Shown one piece after another: positions 10,401-18,422 of a stretch of DNA of 64,000 bases. Position numbers and translations under genes: made by a program. The first letter of the stretch is position 1; each line of letters opens with the position of its first letter. The DNA comes from Tetramitus jugosus (Eukaryota > Heterolobosea > Eutetramitea > Acrasida > Vahlkampfiidae): NCBI GenBank assembly GCA_937625935.1, contig OW569392.1, positions 62,001 through 126,000 of the forward strand, written 5' to 3'. Under the pieces are notes generated by a model. The model was not told the DNA's origin. It did no database searches and worked only from the letters and a program-made list of their open reading frames with translations.

Positions 10401-11429
10401 ACTGAGATTGGTTATCGTCACTTGCAACTCCTAGTGGACAGCAAAGAGTGGATTGATGTGTTGAGAACAACCAATGACTTAGCCAATCCAGTTGTTGCCT
10501 TGTGGCCTTTCCTATCTCAAATTATGAATCATGACGATAACATTTATGAGAGTAAGCTCTTTGAGGTTGGTGGATCTGTTCCATCTTGGAACTTCCTATT
10601 GAAAAAGATGATTCACAACTTGATTGTGGAAAGGAAACAACTAGCTGCTCCTGTTTCACACTCTTCTAGTCCTCTTGATGGTAAACGGGCGATAATTACT
10701 GGTGCATCCAGCGGTATTGGTCGAGCTGTTGCCGAGAAACTAGCTTCAATGGGTGTCAGTTTAGTACTTGGTGCTAGAAGCGTGAACAAGCTCATTCAAG
10801 TGCAACAAGGCATCCAAGCTCAATATCCAAATGTTCGAGTGGAAGTTCACCAGACTGACGTTACTGTGAGAGATCAAATGGTCCATTTGGTTCAATACAC
10901 AGAGAGCACACTAGGTGGTCCAGTCGATATCCTAATCAACAATGCAGGCATCATGCCAGTCACATTGATGAAGAATTGCAAGCAAGATTTGTGGGACAGA
11001 TGTATTGATGTCAACATTAAGGGAGTCCTGAACGGTATCGCTGCTGTATTGCCGGGCATGATGGAACGTGACTCTGGTGATATTGTTACCATATCCAGCA
11101 ATGCTGGAAGAGAAGTGTGGGACTGCTTGGCTGTGTACAGTGGCTCCAAGTTTGCTGTCGAGGCAATATGCAAGGGTCTACGAAAGGAGCTGTATGGAAC
11201 TGGTCTCAGAGTCATTCAGATTCAACCTGGTGATGTCAAGACTGACTTGTGGGATCATGATCAAGATGATCCAGAAGCTGTTGAACGCTTGAAACCACTC
11301 TTGGCAGACAAGATTCTAGATCCCCAAGACATAGCTGAATCCATTGCACACGCACTCTCACAACCTTTGCACGTTGGAATACACGAAGTACTCATCGAAC
11401 CACAAGGCAAAACTCTGAACCAACAATAA
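7458..11429 (+). CDS. NRPS-like A-T-R-R carboxylate reductase (adenylation, carrier, thioester reductase, SDR); candidate glycine betaine reductase
   Basis: 1323 residues, one exon, ATG at 7458. Four domains. (1) AMP-forming adenylation domain (about 50-560), with the P-loop FSSGTTGKPK near 216, YRTGD, and the catalytic Lys in SGKIDKKQLP. (2) A phosphopantetheine carrier (about 570-650) with DLGGNS; the attachment Ser is S622. (3) Thioester reductase of the NAD_binding_4 type (about 690-1050), with VTGVTGFLG at 706 and the pair Y870/K874 in YSQSK. (4) A C-terminal classical SDR (about 1075-1315), with TGASSGIG at 1081, NNAG, and Y1227/K1231. The logic is to activate an acid, tether it, reduce it to an aldehyde and release it, then reduce the aldehyde to an alcohol. 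Fungal ATRR enzymes with this order turn glycine betaine into choline; Lys2 lacks the last domain. The substrate here is inferred, not shown. The stop codon sits inside AATAAA. Confidence 0.9.
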   Translation: MQPPHHFPPADNCLPPILRSTSNKSFLCGPIGAPEIDLSLCLHDLFRRQAKLTPQKIACVQPLTASNGAQRFLTFEQLDLLSDRLASFIVSKFTNGELEHTVGLYLDKSVEYVVGYVAILKAGCAYIPIELVHPREMLAQLLEEANPKLVLTSKHYSENLPSFVNYFEMNVNDVYENDVIGDVSDEELEWKNQIKDMDVRVLDQVKVSPDNLAYLVFSSGTTGKPKAITCPHRGAVNSYCWRYKEYPFDEGDRVACNIFFVWELLRPMLKGATLYVIPDDTIYNPKAVVEYLSQHKINRVLFTPSLLQAVIDSHEPEELNKALASSLKIVWMCGEVLTMKLNQRFKLALPNTKVLNLYSVSECHDVSGADVADLKSDTDYASAGFMLDNVQIYILDEDFNLVDKGEIGELFVGGVTNAREYLHQPKLTAERFILNPFLEKPLVGNDNRLYRTGDIARILSDNSLEIRGRCNSMVKIRGYSIELCAVEAVLSLHESVEAAIVIPEGDDLLTKKLVAYVIGKSEFGQLDGPQLREHVKQRLPHYMVPQVIMQISEFPLNAASGKIDKKQLPKSWDRPDLILKLNNFKEAETDSEKKLLAMWHTIFGENEVIGVLDSFVDLGGNSFQMARLYAMITKEFENATSVLTLPDMYNYPTIELMARILDSNQLPITADSQPNLVAELQSVIEAANIVRRSTETAVGPFKNIFVTGVTGFLGAFLLRDILEIHKDATVHCLVRSSTTQEALQRISSHLSEFKLWNQDYESRLNIIVGNLEVEKFGLGTAGFTKLANSVDLIINNGAIVDFTTSYENMKTVNVVASKTILDLACAAERITPVIYHVSTTGVFPLLHDRKKHLIREEDIPNTPEKLKNGYSQSKWVSERLMIHARETANMPIVIFRPGDIVGDSVHGQSNKNHDLVRTIQGIIRMGAAPRDHRLIDMIPVDFVSRAIVAYNYEDSVTSGQFIYNLVHPEPVRFNDIAHALKTEIGYRHLQLLVDSKEWIDVLRTTNDLANPVVALWPFLSQIMNHDDNIYESKLFEVGGSVPSWNFLLKKMIHNLIVERKQLAAPVSHSSSPLDGKRAIITGASSGIGRAVAEKLASMGVSLVLGARSVNKLIQVQQGIQAQYPNVRVEVHQTDVTVRDQMVHLVQYTESTLGGPVDILINNAGIMPVTLMKNCKQDLWDRCIDVNIKGVLNGIAAVLPGMMERDSGDIVTISSNAGREVWDCLAVYSGSKFAVEAICKGLRKELYGTGLRVIQIQPGDVKTDLWDHDQDDPEAVERLKPLLADKILDPQDIAESIAHALSQPLHVGIHEVLIEPQGKTLNQQ

Positions 11430-11678
11430 ACAAGCTTAATTACAACGACATCGAATCTGTGTCCCAGAAGGTACTGCAAAAACGAATCGTTTGCTTCATT
11501 GCCCAAGAAGAGGATGCATGTTAGGAATAATAAGTACTTTTGTATCAACGTTCTTTGGATCAGTTGAATAAAAACCTTGAACATACAAACTTCACACAAC
11601 TCGATTTTCCCTGGATGCCAAGGCTGACAACTTCGAATTCAGACGAACTTTAATTCACTAGAAACAAAAATCCAACCA

Positions 11679-12113
11679 ATGCAGTCGTTCCAATCCTCAT
11701 TCAAGCTTGCTCAAGCCCCGTCAGCCAGCAAAGTGTCGGTCACATTCGACCTACGTAACACTCATCCGACCCAGACTTATTACGTGTGTCACTACCACAC
11801 TCCACTGGAGTCACTCATGGGTTCCGGTGCTGTGGAAGTCACTCACGTGGATTCTCGTACAGTGCTGCCCTATCGAGGAAAGAAGTGCAAGAGAGTAGCT
11901 CCTCAACCGAGTAGTTACTTGAAGGTTGACCCAGGGTGCACCATCTCAAACACGATTGAAATTAGTAAGGGATACCGATTCGATCGTGGTCGCTACAGGG
12001 TCTCAAGTTGCAAGCAAGTGAGCACAAGATTGGATCCCAATGATGAAACAACGGGTCAAATAGTGGATCTAGAATGTGAACCACTCGAATTTACCATTTC
12101 CATTTTTCAATGA
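11679..12113 (+). CDS. Small beta-rich protein, tandem copy 1
   Basis: 144 residues starting MQSFQSSFKL. There is no signal peptide or membrane segment. The alternating pattern (VSVTFDLRNTHP, TYYVCHYHTPLES, VEVTHVDSRTV, then VDPGCTISNTIEI and RGRYRVSS) looks like an immunoglobulin-like beta sandwich. The order N-T-x-P ... TPLES ... PG ... Y.. GRYRV recalls the non-catalytic N-terminal beta domain of M35-type (deuterolysin) peptidases; there is no protease HExxH here. It is followed 212 bp downstream by a close paralogue. Function unknown; the M35-domain resemblance is weak. Confidence 0.75.
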   Translation: MQSFQSSFKLAQAPSASKVSVTFDLRNTHPTQTYYVCHYHTPLESLMGSGAVEVTHVDSRTVLPYRGKKCKRVAPQPSSYLKVDPGCTISNTIEISKGYRFDRGRYRVSSCKQVSTRLDPNDETTGQIVDLECEPLEFTISIFQ

Positions 12114-12325
12114 ACAAGGTCTTCCAAGATCATCAACCAAGGCTGACAAGATCCTACAAGATCCATTGAACATATGCACAATACACCAAGTAACTCATTG
12201 AACCACGAACCAATAACAATAAACAAGTTTGGGCAACAATTTCCAAATGGACGCGTGTACTTACAGATAATAAAACTTTGAATTCAAACGAACTTTGATT
12301 TCGAAAAGAAACCAACAACCAACCA

Positions 12326-12775
12326 ATGCAATCGTTCCAATCCTCGTTCACACTTGACAGGCACCCAGCTCCTTCATCCAGACATTTGTTTGTCACATTC
12401 GAGCTGCGCAATACCCATCCGACTCAGACCTTCTACGTGTGTCACTACTTTACTCCACTAGAGTCACTCGTGAGTTCTGGTGCTGTGGAAATTACTCACG
12501 TAGATTCAAATACGGTGGTGGGCTACGCAGGAGTCATGTGCAAGAGAGTAGCGCCTCAACCAGAGAGCTACTTGAAGGTTGACCCGGGATGCACCATCAC
12601 AAACACGATTGACCTTCGTGAAGGATACTTCATCGATATTGGTCGTTACAGAGTCAATATTGGATCGGGTTGCAAACAACTGAACACGAGATTGGATCCC
12701 AATGACCAATCAACGAGTCAAAGAGTGGATCTCGAGTGTGAACCACTTGAATTTGACATGCCCAATTTTCAATAA
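12326..12775 (+). CDS. Small beta-rich protein, tandem copy 2
   Basis: 149 residues starting MQSFQSSFTL. It is roughly two-thirds identical by eye to the gene just upstream, with identical blocks such as RNTHPTQT, YLKVDPGCTI and VDLECEPLEF and a few small indels near the start and before the last strands. About 50 bp before the ATG is also shared (GAATTCAxACGAACTTT), so the duplication carried part of the promoter. The C residues CHY, CKR, PGC and CKQ are conserved in both. The stop codon lies within AATAAA. Function unknown. Confidence 0.75.
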   Translation: MQSFQSSFTLDRHPAPSSRHLFVTFELRNTHPTQTFYVCHYFTPLESLVSSGAVEITHVDSNTVVGYAGVMCKRVAPQPESYLKVDPGCTITNTIDLREGYFIDIGRYRVNIGSGCKQLNTRLDPNDQSTSQRVDLECEPLEFDMPNFQ

Positions 12776-12860
12776 ACAACAACAAGCTTATTCAAGCAAC
12801 AACAAACCAATCATCAAATTAAAGCTTGAGAGGTGAAAAAAACAAGAACAAAAGGAGAAA

Positions 12861-13313
12861 ATGTCTTCAAACAACAACAAGAACAAAAATGACAACAATG
12901 ATGACGATTCATCTTTTTTGTCCATACTAACACAAGAAAAACAAGCAATTCCCAGTTTGCTTCAAACAGAAAATGATGAAGAATTCAAGAGATTGAAAGG
13001 CCTTTTGACAGAGTGCACAGACAAGTCATCAACGACAGGAGTCGTTAGAGCTTTGGGAGCTTCTGCTGCCGCAGTTCCCTTTTGTATTTTCACAGGATCG
13101 TTCATGCCACTCTTGTTCTTTTCTTTTGGTGCCATTGGATATGACATGTATGCTTCGTTTAGCGATTGCAAAAAACAGCGCGATGCCATTGATTTGCATT
13201 TGCTCAAGAAACACAAGATGAGTCTGTTCAGAGAAAAACAAATGTTGGAAACGAGGAAAAGTCTCCTCCTAGGCCACAGCAGCAGCAACGACAACGGGGA
13301 TCAATCACCGTAA
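12861..13313 (+). CDS. Small membrane protein of unknown function
   Basis: 150 residues. It has an Asn/Asp/Lys-rich start, a helical cytosolic stretch (LSILTQEKQAIPSLL), one hydrophobic hairpin or a pair of short membrane segments (about residues 60-95, ALGASAAAVPFCIFTG and LLFFSFGAIGYDMYA), and a basic helical tail rich in Lys/Arg ending in Ser/Asn. No family recognised. It sits 85 bp after the preceding gene on the same strand and has a clean AAA-ATG context. Confidence 0.6.
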   Translation: MSSNNNKNKNDNNDDDSSFLSILTQEKQAIPSLLQTENDEEFKRLKGLLTECTDKSSTTGVVRALGASAAAVPFCIFTGSFMPLLFFSFGAIGYDMYASFSDCKKQRDAIDLHLLKKHKMSLFREKQMLETRKSLLLGHSSSNDNGDQSP

Positions 13314-13480
13314 AATGCTTTCATTTCTCCGAACGAAAATTCAACTAGTTTCTTGATCTTTCATTTTAGCAATGAACAATCAATCATTCAAAAAAAAAAA
13401 GCAAAGCAACAAAGCGAAAGCTAAAAACACATACAAAAATCAAACAACGAATTGTTCACACAACAAACGAAAAAAAAAGA

Positions 13481-16370
13481 ATGAGCACCGAATTTTCCAT
13501 TTTCACAGAAGATGTCGTGTGTCGAAAAAACCTTTTACCAAGTAAACGACAACAAGAAAAGGTCATTTATGGTACAGTTACGCGTTTGGGTAACAAGGAC
13601 AATGACGTAGATGAAGAAACTGATGACGAAGAAATTGAAGTATGTTACTTTTTTCTCTTTTTTCTTCATTCAAAAAACTAATTTTTTTTTATTTTTTTTT
13701 AATTTTTTTTTTCGTTAGTTGAGTGATGATGAAGCATTAGTCATGTGGGATGACAAAACACAAGATGTCGTACCCATTAATAACCTTACCATTGTCGATA
13801 GAGCCTTCATGCATGGTGATATCGTGTCTAGAGTGACTGATCCATTGGGTCCCACTGGTACAGTGATTCAAGTTGAGTTGGAATGTGATTTGGAGAGTGT
13901 CATTTCTTCATTCACCAAAAAAAATCAAACATGCTTTTATTCTAGAGTCAACACAAGAGACATGCAATTGATGCATAATTATCGATTCAAGCACTATGCA
14001 GTGTACGATAACAAGTGGTTGTGTAGAGTCGATAGAACACTATTTGATTTATTGATCTTGTTCAAGGACGGTTCAAAATGCATTCTCAGAAAAGTCGATG
14101 CAGAACACGCATTGAACGAAGATGAATATTTTTGTGATCAAGATCCGTTTTATCCTTCGCAGACACTGCATTTCAAGAGTAATTATCGGCGGTCATTGTT
14201 GAAAAAGGCGGATTGGTTAGTGGGTCAATACGATCGAGAAGTGCACGTCAAAGCAGTCGTGTTAAATGTCAAGGCATCGGATGCCATTCTAGAGTATGTC
14301 ACGAGTTCGAATCCTGGTAGTGTGGAAGATCAGGAGATGCCACAAGGAGCCATTGATTTTCAAAAATTGCGTGTTTTTTCGCACTATTTTAGAACGAATT
14401 GGGCCGTTTCTGATCGAGGTTACTATGCACCGAATGTGAACAAGGAGACGATTCAATCCTTTTTCAATGCAAAGGACATTGTCGATCGAGATATGACACC
14501 GTTTACGGTGCTTGTGAAGCGAACGTATACGCGATTTGATGTGCATTGGCAAGATGGAACAGTGGAACGCAACTTGAATGCAATTGACTTTATTCCGAGA
14601 CATCATTTGGGTGACACTGACTTTAATCCCGAAGATATTGTAACAAAGAGAGATGCCGATACGGACGAAGAGAAGAATAACATGATTGGCGTGGTAAAGA
14701 GAGTGAATTCTAGAGAGGGAGTGTGTGCTGTTCAATGGTTGGATCAATCAAAGAACAATCAACTACTCGAATTCGAAGAATTGAGTATTTATGATATCAA
14801 GGACTCGAGCAAGTACTCTTTTACATTGGGAGACATTGTCATTTTGAAAAAGGAGGAACAAGAGAAGATGGGTCATGATTTTTGGGCGGGAGAAATTATT
14901 GATATTCGAGACGCACTGCTTACTGTCAGCTGGATCAATCAACAAACGGAAACGATATTTGCCGTACGGATGGATCAAGTGTTGAGCGCATCAAACATGG
15001 TGGATGAGCTTGAAGATGCACTGAATCAACTGAACACTGACGATGATGAAAACTCTTCTTCATTGATTCATTTGTCGCTTCAGGAAGGAAATGGCGGCGA
15101 CGGTGATGATGATACGGATGACACGGAAGAAGATTCTGATGTCGATGAAGATGATGACGATGATGAACGTCATGTACAACAGATAAGAATAGACGATGCG
15201 ATGGAAGATGTAGATATTGATGAGGATGGTGGTGGTGGCGGTGGTGATGATGATGACGAAGGTTGGATCACAGTGTCTGATGGCGAAGATGAAGATGAGG
15301 AACTGGACAATAATTTTGGACAAGTGGAAGAAATGCCCGAGTACCCTGAAGAGGACGAAGAAGAAGAGGCAAGAAACCGTAAGATTGGTTTCAAGAACTC
15401 GTTGGACATTGTCAACTATATTGGTGATGAAAACTTGGCATCCAAGTGCATGAGCATGGACAGTGTATCCGAGAGAAGAAAAGTACTGGAACCTCAACAG
15501 TCAAAACTAGGCCCAATCGATCCAAAGCTCAATCTTCATCAATTCCAAATCATTTTTGATCCATCGGACCACGAATTCGCAGAAGAGGAAGAACAGCCAT
15601 TAGATGCCGAATACATGGACATTTTACACGCCGAGTGGAACGCACTATTGAAAAATATTCCACCAGACACGTTCGTTCTTGTCTATCACTCCAAATCAGA
15701 TATCATGAGAGCCATTATTATTGGACCTGAGAAAACGCCATACTATGGCTGTCCACTCGTGTTTGATATATGGATGCCTTCAAGCTACCCTGATGAACCA
15801 CCTCATGTTCACTGTGTGTCCTATGATGAGAACTTGCATCCATATTTGCACAAGGACGGAAATGTATCACTACCACTGTTGGAAGACTCACTCCATGAAG
15901 ATTTGAACAATGATGACGAGGATGATGACGCTCAATGGCACCCAGACAAATCCAACACTTGCCAAGTGTTGAGAGTACTACAGATTGTTCTTCAATCGTC
16001 AGAGCCATATTACCTGGAAGATGGTTATGAGGATCAACGAGACTCTCTGGAGGGCAATCACAACTCTGCTCGGTTTAATGAGAATGTCGTTCTATTGTGT
16101 CTCAATCATTTATTCAAATCATTGACTCAACCACTCAAGGGAACAGAAGAGCTCTTGTTTGAGCACATGAAGCGCAATTGGCCAACAATGAGAGCCAATC
16201 TGGCACTGTATCTAGTCAAAGACAGCAACAGTGATAAGAAAGCGAGCGAAGAAGAGTTGGACACTTTTGGCCTCAAGACCTCTCAAGTCAGCAAAGGATT
16301 CAAGCTCAGATTGCATAAGATATTGCAAAAGTTGGATGAGAAAGTGAATCAGTTCACGCAGCAGAAATAA
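13481..16370 (+). CDS. UBE2O-like E2 ubiquitin-conjugating protein with Ser in place of catalytic Cys (2 exons)
   Basis: Two exons, 13481..13639 and 13719..16370, joined across a 79-bp T-rich intron (donor GTATGT, acceptor TTAG, phase 0). They give 936 residues. The join reads ETDDEEIE-LSDDEALVMW, matching the N-terminal region of UBE2O/PHO2 E2s; the second frame has no ATG of its own there. SH3-like conserved regions (for example GDIVSRV, GTVIQV) are followed by a very acidic stretch (about 450-560) and a C-terminal UBC domain (about 680-860), with TPYYGCPLVFDIWMP, YPDEPPHVH and SEPYYLEDGYEDQR. In active family members the core is NPNLYxxGKVCLSLL. Here it reads HPYLHKDGNVSLPLL, so catalytic Cys is S770 and the upstream Asn is lost. 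UBE2O is a large combined E2/E3; this copy is probably inactive or a binding adaptor. Confidence 0.88.
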
Positions 16371-16528
16371 AGCGTTTTTGACAAACATAATGTTGATGAT
16401 GCTTCGTGTCAGATTAAGAGAAGAAAAGACAAAGCGTCCTGGCCCATGCCTTTAATCAGACTAGAGAAGCAGCCAGAATTTTAACACTTGCTCGCAATGA
16501 GGCGACACTTAAGAGCTTGCACACTGGA

Positions 16529-17395
16529 TTACTTTATTAAATCTTCAACGAATTCAATGCGTGCTGCGCCTACTTCTGCTCCAGTTTCCCTTCTCATGAG
16601 AATCAATGCAGCCTTTGCTCTTTCCGGATCAATCTCTAACAGACGTAATACCAAGTAAGCAAACGTACCAGTACGATGGCATCCAGCACTACAGTGAATG
16701 AGAATCTTTTTCTGGTGATGATCCGATCGAATTACATCCACAATCGTCTGTGCATAGCTCAGTAACAAACTACGAGTCTCACTGCTGGACAAGTAGTTTA
16801 TCTGAGCTCCAGCCAGTGGAAACTTATGAAACGTGATACCACATGTTTCTGCGAAATCACCATACTTACTTGAGCCTTCCTTTTCATTCAACAGACACAC
16901 AATATCCGTAATTCCATGTGAGACATGAAACTCTTTGAATGAATCGAGACGTGAAGAAGGTCGATGCCACACGCACATCTTGTTATCATTCGATTCAAAA
17001 GGTCGTATGAATGTAACTCTCTGTTGCTTTCCAGATAATGTTCTAGGTACTTGATACACATGTTTCACAATGTCACGCACTGGTGGAACCTTTCCACTGA
17101 AACGTATCACTGCGATACCATGAGCGGACAAAAATTGTTCGTCCAACTTTACAATTTCATTACAACAATCTTCATGAACAAGCAGTAGGCGATATTCTTT
17201 GCGTTCATTGGACCAAGTCTTCTCAACAACAGACTCAATATCAACGATTGACGATGATGAGTCATGGATGGAGTGTATAGGGATGAACCAGTCAGAATGA
17301 TGACTCTGAATGATTGATGCATCTCCTTGATTGCAAATAATGATGACTCCAAACACCCTGTTCTCGCTGTCCGTGTACTCTTGAAGCTGTGACAT
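16529..17395 (-). CDS. Dual-specificity protein phosphatase
   Basis: 288 residues. The C-terminal half is a cysteine-phosphatase domain with an intact signature loop, HCSAGCHRTG (nucleophile C235, Arg R241). Upstream, PSSRLDSFKEFHVSHGITDIVCLLNE matches the start of DUSP/PTP-like domains, where a general acid loop follows. The N-terminal half (about 1-120) is not recognised. It is predicted to be a soluble protein that removes phosphate from Tyr/Ser/Thr or a related substrate; the substrate is unknown. It converges on the UBE2O-like gene (about 160 bp between stops) and diverges from EPG5. AATAAA overlaps the last codons, just before the stop. Confidence 0.82.
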   Translation of the reverse strand: MSQLQEYTDSENRVFGVIIICNQGDASIIQSHHSDWFIPIHSIHDSSSSIVDIESVVEKTWSNERKEYRLLLVHEDCCNEIVKLDEQFLSAHGIAVIRFSGKVPPVRDIVKHVYQVPRTLSGKQQRVTFIRPFESNDNKMCVWHRPSSRLDSFKEFHVSHGITDIVCLLNEKEGSSKYGDFAETCGITFHKFPLAGAQINYLSSSETRSLLLSYAQTIVDVIRSDHHQKKILIHCSAGCHRTGTFAYLVLRLLEIDPERAKAALILMRRETGAEVGAARIEFVEDLIK

Positions 17396-18422
17396 GTTTT
17401 TGTTGTTTCGTTCTTCGATGTGGTGAACAACAATTTCGAACTACGTATGAGGCTGCGAATGTTCCCACACACGAGTTCAATTTGCATTGAGACAACTCGA
17501 TCGGTAACAAGAGCTTTCACACCAACAATGAAAATGCATGGCGAAGAACAAACAAAAAAAAGACTAAAGACTCAAAAAATTTCACTCAATAACAAGTATT
17601 TATTCAAACTAAAAGTAATCATTGGTTAGAAACCATAAAAACTGAAAAGTGCTCACAAAAAACCCAACCTTCTTTCCATCAATGCACTTTTTTTTGAGGG
17701 AAATTTGTGAATGAATGATCAGAAAAAAGTACACAAATTTTGTCAATCACTAAGACGTCAGTCCGCCTGTCGCTAAGACAGAGATCATCATTTCAAACAT
17801 TCATTCAAATTCCACCTCAAAAAAAAAGAACAAGACCAGAGAACGTTTGGAGAGAGATAAAAAAACTCACCTAAAAAAACTATTTGATAAGAGTTAGTCA
17901 TTTGAATGGTTCAAAGACAACAATGAGAGCTTAGAGCTTAAGCTCTTCAGAGAGAGTTGGTCATGTACATGTTCAGTAAATTTACGCAAAGTTGTGCATC
18001 AGCATGTTCAGGACTACAATATTTTAATAACCATCATCTGTACATGTTACCATTCTCTCAAAAGCTTTCTATAGCTCTCAAAAAAAAATCATGTGGTGAG
18101 TGATACCTACGTTTATTAAAGAAAAAATGTGCTTGTTGTTGATTTGCTTTGTGTGAAATTTTTTTGTCTTGTCGAAAAACGCACAAATAAATCTCTGCTT
18201 TCATGGTTGTCTTCAATCAACATGAACGGGCTTCAGATTATCAGTTGAACTTTACTATTTTCCCGATCTCCATCTGGAAGCTTCGCCAACCGCCCTATTT
18301 TTACTCTTTTTTTTTCTGCTTGCGGCAGAAAACATTTGGCCGCCAACATCAACCAACCTCAATGTGAAGGAAAGGAACAACACAAAAACGACAACAAAAA
18401 ACAAAAGCTCACATATCATATT
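17396..18422. promoter_or_regulatory. 1 kb divergent spacer between phosphatase and EPG5 genes
   Basis: About 1 kb with no credible gene; stops are frequent in all frames. It must hold both promoters. Visible features are A- and T-rich runs, a 14-bp perfect palindrome at 17933-17946 (AGAGCTTAAGCTCT), and two similar stretches beginning GAGTTAGTCAT and GAGTTGGTCAT (near 17890 and 17953). An upstream non-coding exon for EPG5 cannot be excluded. Confidence 0.4.

Noticed and set aside
11261-11599. Minus-strand open frame of 112 codons at the end of the A-T-R-R gene
   Set aside because: It is mostly antisense to well-supported coding sequence and has no domain-like character.
15060-15497. Minus-strand open frame of 145 codons
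   Set aside because: It is the antisense of the acidic Asp/Glu-rich part of the UBE2O-like gene; such GAT/GAA-rich coding gives long open antisense frames.
17933-17946. 14-bp palindrome AGAGCTTAAGCTCT
   Set aside because: A perfect palindrome of this size is expected now and then in a 1 kb AT-rich spacer; no second copy was seen.
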